6,708 nucleotides of DNA from Lachnospiraceae bacterium. Lineage in GTDB: Bacteria; Bacillota; Clostridia; Lachnospirales; Lachnospiraceae. The notes below the pieces were generated by a model. That model made no database searches. It saw nothing but the letters and a program-made list of their open reading frames with translations, and was not told where the DNA came from. Position numbers and translations under genes: made by a program. Shown in pieces: positions 1 to 3,872 of this stretch. Within the stretch, counting starts at the first letter, position 1. Each line of letters starts with the position of its first letter. The stretch is from positions 1 through 6,708 of the forward strand of contig JAJQID010000123.1 of assembly GCA_021199405.1 (NCBI GenBank). Reading direction: 5' to 3'.

Positions 1-8
1 TTGAATTG

Positions 9-16
9 CACCTCCT
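9..16 (-). promoter_or_regulatory. Shine-Dalgarno of a divergent gene starting left of the window
   Basis: Read on the minus strand these bases give AGGAGGTG, a near-perfect ribosome binding site, followed by eight bases that reach the window edge. A start codon is therefore expected just outside base 1, so a divergent gene begins immediately to the left. Its product cannot be seen. The site lies about 25-35 bases downstream of the start expected from the minus-strand promoter at 49-77, which supports a short leader with a small GGACG/CGTCC hairpin at 22-35. Confidence 0.6.
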
Positions 17-48
17 GCTTTGGACGCTTGCGTCCTAAGTTTGAGATA

Positions 49-77
49 AGTATAGAATGAAAAGAGTGAAAAGTCAA
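49..77 (-). promoter_or_regulatory. Divergent sigma-70 type promoter, leftward
   Basis: On the minus strand TTGACT (72-77) and TATACT (49-54) are separated by exactly 17 bases, close to the housekeeping sigma consensus. Transcription would start near base 42 and run left towards the ribosome binding site at 9-16. The -35 element carries the octamer TTGACTTT, which also occurs twice in the rightward promoter, so the two promoters may share a regulator. Confidence 0.65.
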
Positions 78-112
78 GAGGACGAGCGAAAACGCAAAAA
101 ATTTCGTTGTCG

Positions 113-130
113 GTTGACTTTGTTGACTTT
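113..130 (+). repeat. Perfect 9-bp tandem direct repeat over the -35 region
   Basis: GTTGACTTT occurs twice back to back (113-121 and 122-130). The first copy supplies the -35 hexamer of the rightward promoter and the second fills its spacer. A third TTGACTTT lies on the minus strand at 70-77 as the -35 region of the divergent promoter. This placement suits an operator for a protein that controls both promoters, but it could also be simple duplication of a -35 element. No regulator gene is visible. Confidence 0.5.
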
Positions 131-142
131 CTTGAGTATAAT
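114..142 (+). promoter_or_regulatory. Strong sigma-70 promoter of the tandem pseudoknot RNA
   Basis: TTGACT (114-119) and a perfect TATAAT (137-142) are 17 bases apart. The expected start is around base 149-150, just before the first paired segment of the RNA. No other convincing promoter lies between here and the gene at 427, so this promoter probably drives both the RNA and, by readthrough, the downstream gene. Confidence 0.85.
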
Positions 143-191
143 ACAGGTGAAGACAGAGATGCCTTCCGTGCGGCGGCACGATAAAGCTGTA

Positions 192-247
192 CTGCGCATG
201 GGGCAGGGTAAAGCCCATGGCGAATAGGCGTTCGGTAGGACGCTGGG
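192..247 (+). repeat. RNA unit A: H-type pseudoknot plus TCGGTAGG-loop hairpin
   Basis: Stem 1 is CTGC (192-195) with GCAG (203-206). Its loop GCATGGG (196-202) pairs through CATGGG with CCCATG (214-219) as stem 2. This leaves a 1-nt first loop and a 7-nt last loop (GGTAAAG), the geometry of a classical H-type pseudoknot. A hairpin follows: GCGT (228-231) with ACGC (240-243), loop TCGGTAGG, a G-T pair at its base, then TGGG. Unit B repeats the whole layout about 80 bases downstream. Confidence 0.75.
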
Positions 248-270
248 CCCGGCATCTGGGATACAGATGT

Positions 271-326
271 AGTCCGCATGGGGGACTTAAATTACCCATG
301 GAAAAGGTATTCGGTAGGATACTGGG
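271..326 (+). repeat. RNA unit B: second copy of the pseudoknot-hairpin unit
   Basis: Stem 1 is AGTCC (271-275) with GGACT (283-287). The loop GCATGGG (276-282) again pairs with CCCATG (295-300), with the same 1-nt first loop and a 7-nt last loop (TAAATTA). The hairpin GTAT (307-310) with ATAC (319-322) carries the identical loop TCGGTAGG. Against unit A, two pairs in stem 1 (194-204 to 274-284, 192-206 to 272-286) and two in the hairpin (229-242 to 308-321, 230-241 to 309-320) are changed on both strands with pairing kept. Stem 2 and the 8-nt loop are unchanged, which marks them as likely contact or recognition elements. Confidence 0.75.
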
Positions 327-365
327 GCTGACGGCCAGCATTATAACACGCGACTATAGTGAAAA

Positions 366-399
366 GGCGGGCGGTATTTATATCGCCCGCTATTTTTTT
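366..399 (+). terminator. Intrinsic terminator between the RNA and the nuclease-like gene
   Basis: GCGGGCG (367-373) pairs perfectly with CGCCCGC (384-390), with weaker pairs further in, and TATTTTTTT follows. The ribosome binding site of the next gene starts only about 15 bases later and no promoter is seen in between, so the gene would be reached by readthrough. The same arrangement sets the RNA-to-toxin ratio in type III toxin-antitoxin loci and also fits an attenuator. Confidence 0.9.
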
Positions 400-426
400 G
401 TCATTATTGTCGAAGAAGGATAAACG

Positions 427-1053
427 ATGAGTAAGGTACAGGATAAAGCTAAAATCGTAGAAACGATTATTAAGTCAGCTGCAGAATATAAAGCAAAGAT
501 GGTTGGACGCTCGTTCTTATATGTTTTTGAAGGGCGTTCAATTGAAGTAGTGTATAGGACGAAAGATTTTATGCACCTGACAGGGGTAGATTCCAATTCT
601 TCTGCTGAACAGTTTTTTAAAGATGCAATACGGGGAAGGCTACAACCGAAACAGATTTTTTTCAGTACACGACATCCCTATGATTTATGTTCAAAGAAAA
701 TGACGCAGTTGGGAAATATAAGCAAAATTATTGATTCAGAACTGTTTATTCTTGAAGATACAGAGACGAGCACTTTTACATACAAGTTTGGATTAACAGA
801 CCTGGAGCTTACTGTCTGTTTAAGTGAAGACACCGATCAGAACGGGAATATTGTGGGCGACCATTATATAGCTCGTAGTCTACGAGTTGAAGATAGTTTT
901 GATCGTGCTGACGGAGCATTTGAAGTGCAGTATATATTCTCAAAAAAGAATGGCTGCCGAAAGTATGATACGATTACATACATTGATAAACGGAAGAAAA
1001 TTGAGGATTTACCTGACGATGTACGGGATATGCTTGACGATAGCCTGAAATAA
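427..1053 (+). CDS. PBECR4-like (BECR-fold nuclease) protein, candidate toxin
   Basis: A 208-residue soluble protein with no signal peptide or membrane segment. The start is fixed by AGAAGGA (414-420), six bases before ATG. The pattern FLYV (30-33), then FMHLTGV (48-54), then a helix with AEQFFKDAIRGRL (60-72), HPYD (83-86) and a K-rich helix ending near residue 96 resembles the PBECR4 domain. That is a BECR-fold RNase-type family described from polyvalent proteins of phages and conjugative elements. The second half (about 105-188) is beta-rich with conserved-looking YKFGLTDLEL and IARSLRVED stretches, and the C-terminus is charged and helical. H50, H83 and H146 are possible functional histidines, but I cannot assign catalysis. 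The gene stands alone behind a tandem pseudoknot RNA and its terminator and is AT-richer than the operon downstream, which suggests acquisition by transfer. A role as an RNA-inhibited ribonuclease toxin is inference; the family call comes from memory of the motif pattern. Confidence 0.6.
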   Translation: MSKVQDKAKIVETIIKSAAEYKAKMVGRSFLYVFEGRSIEVVYRTKDFMHLTGVDSNSSAEQFFKDAIRGRLQPKQIFFSTRHPYDLCSKKMTQLGNISKIIDSELFILEDTETSTFTYKFGLTDLELTVCLSEDTDQNGNIVGDHYIARSLRVEDSFDRADGAFEVQYIFSKKNGCRKYDTITYIDKRKKIEDLPDDVRDMLDDSLK

Positions 1054-1108
1054 AAACGTGAAGAACACAATTTTGAAACTGAAAAACTGAATTACATATA
1101 CCACAATC

Positions 1109-1178
1109 AGCCCAGCCGGTTAGCATCCAACTGTGTAAATCCTACAGCACAGGAAAGCAGCCTGCTGGGCTCCTTTTA
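1109..1178 (+). terminator. Long imperfect hairpin, probable terminator after the PBECR4-like gene
   Basis: AGCCCAGC (1109-1116) pairs perfectly with GCTGGGCT (1164-1171). Inside, CTGTG (1131-1135) pairs with CACAG (1148-1152), with unpaired bulges between the two stems. TCCTTTTAT follows. The tail is short and broken by two C residues, so termination may be weak. The interior loops are larger than in an ordinary terminator, so a small regulatory or structured RNA cannot be excluded. It separates the AT-rich left locus from the export operon. Confidence 0.5.
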
Positions 1179-1267
1179 TGTCCATTTTGCAAATTTTCCC
1201 ATTATAATTATTTCGCAAGTGGTAGGAATGGATTACGCGAACCGTTATTTTCGAGCTTGAGAAGATT

Positions 1268-1276
1268 TGTTAAAAT
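1268..1276 (+). promoter_or_regulatory. Possible extended -10 promoter of the export operon
   Basis: TGTTAAAAT fits an extended -10 element (TGn followed by TAAAAT). The expected start is near base 1283, giving a leader of about 64 bases before the STAS gene. No good -35 hexamer is present at the right distance (1248-1253 reads TTTTCG), which extended -10 promoters tolerate. I see no SigB-like promoter motif. This is the only candidate I found for the five-gene operon. Confidence 0.35.
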
Positions 1277-1293
1277 AATAGAGGTATATCAAC

Positions 1294-1324
1294 AAAAGAC
1301 CGCTTGTGGCTTGGCTGGTCTTTT
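1294..1324 (+). promoter_or_regulatory. Leader hairpin with U-tract, possible attenuator
   Basis: AAAAGACC (1294-1301) and GGTCTTTT (1317-1324) form a perfect 8-bp stem with a 15-nt loop. Because the stem ends in a T run it has intrinsic-terminator form. It lies inside the putative leader, seven bases before the ribosome binding site of the STAS gene, so it could attenuate the operon or terminate transcripts arriving from upstream. With only four T residues, themselves part of the stem, its strength is uncertain. Confidence 0.45.
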
Positions 1325-1346
1325 AATCAGTAGGAGGATTGGCATT

Positions 1347-1649
1347 ATGGATATTCAGGTAACAAAGAAAGAGGGAACGCTGTTGATAGATCTGACGGGC
1401 AGGCTGGACACAACGTCATCGCCGCAGCTGGAAAAGACGCTGAAGAAGGAAATCGGTGACAGTGAGTGTCTGATTTTTGATTTTGCGGGCCTTTCCTATA
1501 TCTCATCCGCAGGTCTGCGCGTGCTTCTTTCCGCACAGAAGGTCATGAACCGTCAGGGGAAAATGGTGATCAGGCATGTCAATGAGGAAATCATGGATAT
1601 CTTTGAGGTGACAGGATTTGTGGATATCCTGACTGTGGAACAGGACTGA
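1347..1649 (+). CDS. STAS-domain anti-sigma factor antagonist (RsbV/SpoIIAA type)
   Basis: A 100-residue single-domain STAS protein, the usual length for this family. The ATG at 1347 is chosen because TAGGAGGA (1331-1338) sits eight bases upstream; an ATG-less upstream extension of the frame lies in the leader and has no such site. Residues 12-20 give the typical first strand and turn (LLIDLTGRL). Residues 43-61 hold the signature strand and phosphorylation loop, IFDFAGLSYISSAGLRVLL. Aligned with SpoIIAA, S54 is the likely phosphorylated serine. In this family the unphosphorylated form binds an anti-sigma factor or switch kinase and releases its target; the kinase phosphorylates the serine and a PP2C phosphatase reverses it. 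The phosphatase is the next gene, 44 bases away, but no switch kinase is seen. Since peptide-export genes follow in the same direction, the switch probably controls expression or activity of this export system. Confidence 0.9.
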   Translation: MDIQVTKKEGTLLIDLTGRLDTTSSPQLEKTLKKEIGDSECLIFDFAGLSYISSAGLRVLLSAQKVMNRQGKMVIRHVNEEIMDIFEVTGFVDILTVEQD

Positions 1650-1693
1650 CATGCTCTGGCTGCGGATGGCGGCAGGGGAAGGCTGGTTGAAAC

Positions 1694-3355
1694 ATGAAAA
1701 GGGGATTTAAAAAGCTGGGCCACACGATGGTCTTTTATTGCTCGGTTCTGGCTCTTGTGCTGTGTTTTGTGCTCGGCGGTCTGGGATATTTTCTGTATTA
1801 TTCGGAGACGATGGAAAACTACACGATGTATATAGAATCGCTGCTGAACATAGCGAATTCTCAGGTGGATGCCGATGATATGGCAGCTTGCATTGCTTTA
1901 CTGGAGGAATCGGACATTTACAGTCAGACGCAGAAGGAGTTGAACGCGATCAGAAGCGACACCATTGCGGAGTACGTGTATATCGTCGTTCCGCTGGACG
2001 AGGATGACATTTATGATGTGATTTATGTGTGCGATGCCTATACGGAACAGGAAGTCCTTGAAGAACCGGATACGCTTGTAAATCTGGGCGATTCTGTGGA
2101 GGATGAGGCTTTTACGGATGATGTGCTTGAACTTTTTAATGACATCATGTTTCACGGCGCGGAAACATCGTACATATCCTATCATGATGGCTACGGATAC
2201 ACGCTGACAGGCGTAAAGCCGGTGACGGACTCAGCCGGGAATGTAATCTGTCTGGTATGCATCGATATCAGCATGGATGATGTTGAAGACGCCATTTATA
2301 TTTATTTTGTCGGTGTGTTTTCAGGTACGGCTGTCATATTGGTTATCATGCTGCTCATTATAGTCAGCCGCTTAAACAGATCTGTGGTGAGACCTGTCTG
2401 CCGGATGGCGGAAGCGGCCGGAAATTTTGTGGAGCAGAGCCATGCGGTCGCCGACCCGTCCGCACTGGAGTGGCATGCGGCGGATGTGGACTGCAGAAAT
2501 GAGATCGGAATGCTCAACGAAAGCATTACCAATATGATGAGCGATACTGTGGATTATATGAAAAATCTCGCCCATGTGACGGCGGAGAAGGAAAGGATCG
2601 GCACGGAGCTGGACATCGCGGCGCATATCCAGGCAAGCATGCTGCCCTGCATTTTCCCGGCGTTTCCCGAGAGGGAGGAGTTTGAGATCTTTGCGTCCAT
2701 GAACCCCGCAAAGGAAGTGGGCGGTGATTTTTATGACTTCTTTATGGTGGATAATACGCACATTGCTTTCGTCATGGCGGATGTATCGGGAAAGGGTGTG
2801 CCGGCCGCGCTGTTCATGGTGATTGGCAAGACGCTGATCAAAGATCATACCCTGCCGGGCAGGGATCTGGGAGAGGTGTTTACCCGTGTCAACAATCTGC
2901 TCTGTGAGGCAAACAGTGAAGAAATGTTTATCACCGCGTATGAGGGTGTGCTTGACCTGGAGACGGGCGAGCTGGATTTTGTGAATGCAGGGCATGAGGC
3001 GCCGTTTATCTGCAAAAAGGACGGCAGCTTTGAGCCGTATAAAATCCGCCATGGCTTTGTCCTTGCGGGAATGGAAGGGATGCGCTACGTGAGCGGAAGC
3101 ACAGTCCTGGATGTCGGGGACAGGATTTTCCAGTATACGGACGGCGTGATCGAGGCGACCAATGGGGCGCAGGAGCTTTACGGAAAGAAGCGGCTGGAAG
3201 AGACGTTGAACCGCTGCAGAGATCTTCCGTCGACGGAGCTTTTGAAGGAGGTTAAGGCGGACGTTGACCGCTTTGTAGGGGAAGAGCCGCAGTTTGATGA
3301 TATTACAATGCTGTGTCTGGATTTTAAGGGGAAGATGAAAGGAAAAAAAGGATAA
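1694..3355 (+). CDS. Membrane-anchored PP2C-type serine phosphatase with extracytoplasmic sensor (RsbU/SpoIIE family)
   Basis: A 553-residue protein. Order: membrane helix about 10-35, acidic extracytoplasmic domain about 37-200, membrane helix about 201-226, HAMP-like segment about 227-285, signalling helix about 290-318 (ERIGTELDIAAHIQASMLP, typical of RsbU-type regulatory linkers), then the PP2C domain to about 545. Metal-binding aspartates are visible in GGDFYD (D345), ADVSGKG (D363), YTDG (D483) and FDDIT (D535/D536), so the enzyme looks active. The sensor ends with GYTLTGVKPVTDSAGNVICL before DIS, a pattern seen in Cache-type ligand-binding domains; the ligand is unknown. Established role of the family: dephosphorylating a STAS antagonist, here almost certainly the protein encoded just upstream. 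The start ATG follows AGGGGAAGG (1674-1682) at a slightly long 11-base spacing. It is followed after 18 bases by the secretion adaptor, so it appears to be part of the export operon. Confidence 0.92.
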   Translation: MKRGFKKLGHTMVFYCSVLALVLCFVLGGLGYFLYYSETMENYTMYIESLLNIANSQVDADDMAACIALLEESDIYSQTQKELNAIRSDTIAEYVYIVVPLDEDDIYDVIYVCDAYTEQEVLEEPDTLVNLGDSVEDEAFTDDVLELFNDIMFHGAETSYISYHDGYGYTLTGVKPVTDSAGNVICLVCIDISMDDVEDAIYIYFVGVFSGTAVILVIMLLIIVSRLNRSVVRPVCRMAEAAGNFVEQSHAVADPSALEWHAADVDCRNEIGMLNESITNMMSDTVDYMKNLAHVTAEKERIGTELDIAAHIQASMLPCIFPAFPEREEFEIFASMNPAKEVGGDFYDFFMVDNTHIAFVMADVSGKGVPAALFMVIGKTLIKDHTLPGRDLGEVFTRVNNLLCEANSEEMFITAYEGVLDLETGELDFVNAGHEAPFICKKDGSFEPYKIRHGFVLAGMEGMRYVSGSTVLDVGDRIFQYTDGVIEATNGAQELYGKKRLEETLNRCRDLPSTELLKEVKADVDRFVGEEPQFDDITMLCLDFKGKMKGKKG

Positions 3356-3363
3356 TCCTAGAT

Positions 3364-3368
3364 GGAGG
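3364..3368 (+). promoter_or_regulatory. Ribosome binding site fixing the adaptor start at 3374
   Basis: GGAGG lies five bases before the ATG at 3374 and overlaps the codons after an upstream in-frame ATG at 3362. The upstream ATG has only a poorer AAAGGAT about eight bases before it, so 3374 is the more likely start and the protein is 160 rather than 164 residues. Confidence 0.65.
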
Positions 3369-3373
3369 TTGCT

Positions 3374-3856
3374 ATGGAGAACAATTCAATTTTCAGGAAA
3401 AAGAGCATGGACAAAATATCCTCGCCGGAGCAGCTTAATGACTATATCTGTGTCTGCACTCCGGGGATATGGATGGTGATTGCGGCAGTGATCCTTCTGC
3501 TTGTGGGCGTCTGCGTATGGGGGATATTCGGGAGGCTGGATACGGTGCTGACGGCAGTCGCCATGGCCGACGGCCAGAGCGTTACGGTATATATCCCGGA
3601 GGACGATCTGTCCAGTGCCGAAGGGAAAACTGTGACAGTAAACGGCGTGGAGTACAATATTGCCGATGGAGAGGTCTCGGATACGCCTGTAGCGGTCAGT
3701 GCGGACGGCTTTTCGGAATATGCCCTTCATGTGGGAGATCTGACCATAGGCCAGTGGGTCTATGGGATCACCTTCAGCACGGAGCTGACAGAGGGAATTT
3801 ACGAGGCGCAGGTTATAATAGAAAGTGTTTCGCCCATGTCGTTTGTGATGAACTGA
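3374..3856 (+). CDS. Short NHLM-type bacteriocin secretion protein (membrane-fusion-like adaptor)
   Basis: A 160-residue protein anchored by one N-terminal membrane helix (about 29-52, ending VWGIFGRLDT). The preceding motif FRKKSMDKISSPEQLND (7-23) is typical of the N-terminus of the secretion protein that accompanies NHLM/NHLP exporters. The remaining ~105 residues form a beta-rich extracytoplasmic domain ending in PMSFVMN. A usual HlyD-like adaptor of this system has a long coiled-coil hairpin between two lipoyl-like halves; here that section is absent, while frame and termini are intact, so it looks like a compact natural form rather than a broken gene. In a single-membrane bacterium a long periplasm-spanning hairpin is not needed. 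It sits 16 bases before the peptidase-containing transporter and probably works with it at the membrane surface. Confidence 0.8.
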   Translation: MENNSIFRKKSMDKISSPEQLNDYICVCTPGIWMVIAAVILLLVGVCVWGIFGRLDTVLTAVAMADGQSVTVYIPEDDLSSAEGKTVTVNGVEYNIADGEVSDTPVAVSADGFSEYALHVGDLTIGQWVYGITFSTELTEGIYEAQVIIESVSPMSFVMN

Positions 3857-3872
3857 AAGCAGGAGGAACCTT

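Larger units (their letters stand above)
149..399 (+). ncRNA. Structured RNA with two tandem pseudoknot-hairpin units; possible type III antitoxin RNA
   Basis: A roughly 250-nt transcript bounded by a consensus promoter and an intrinsic terminator. In order it holds a 5' hairpin (CGTGC 167-171 with GCACG 176-180), unit A (192-247), a hairpin CATCTG/CAGATG (253-258 with 264-269), unit B (271-326), a GCTG/CAGC hairpin (327-330 with 336-339) and the terminator (366-399). AGATGCC (157-163) can also pair with GGCATCT (251-257), closing unit A as a domain. That pairing excludes the 253-269 hairpin, so two conformations are possible. The two units show compensatory changes, so the RNA fold appears to be under selection. 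I do not recognise it as a riboswitch class, 6S RNA, tmRNA, SRP RNA or RNase P RNA; raiA and known type III antitoxin families should be excluded by covariance search. Its position before a nuclease-like gene suggests an RNA antitoxin or a cis-regulator. Existence as a structured RNA is well supported; function is inferred. Confidence 0.75.

Noticed and set aside
355..360. TATAGT as a -10 element of a separate promoter for the 427 gene
   Set aside because: There is no -35 element at 16-18 bases and any transcript would still meet the terminator at 366-399.
149..399. Known riboswitch, tmRNA, SRP RNA, 6S RNA or RNase P RNA
   Set aside because: I looked for the core motifs of c-di-GMP, cobalamin, lysine, T-box, TPP, ydaO and yybP-ykoY elements and for the SRP and RNase P conserved cores and found none. 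A covariance search could still overturn this.
217..423. 68-codon open frame inside the structured RNA
   Set aside because: It has no ribosome binding site, runs through both RNA units and the terminator, and its sequence is explained by the RNA repeats.
2372..3052. 226-codon minus-strand open frame
   Set aside because: It is antisense to the conserved PP2C domain, is rich in histidine and arginine as expected of a shadow frame, and resembles no family.
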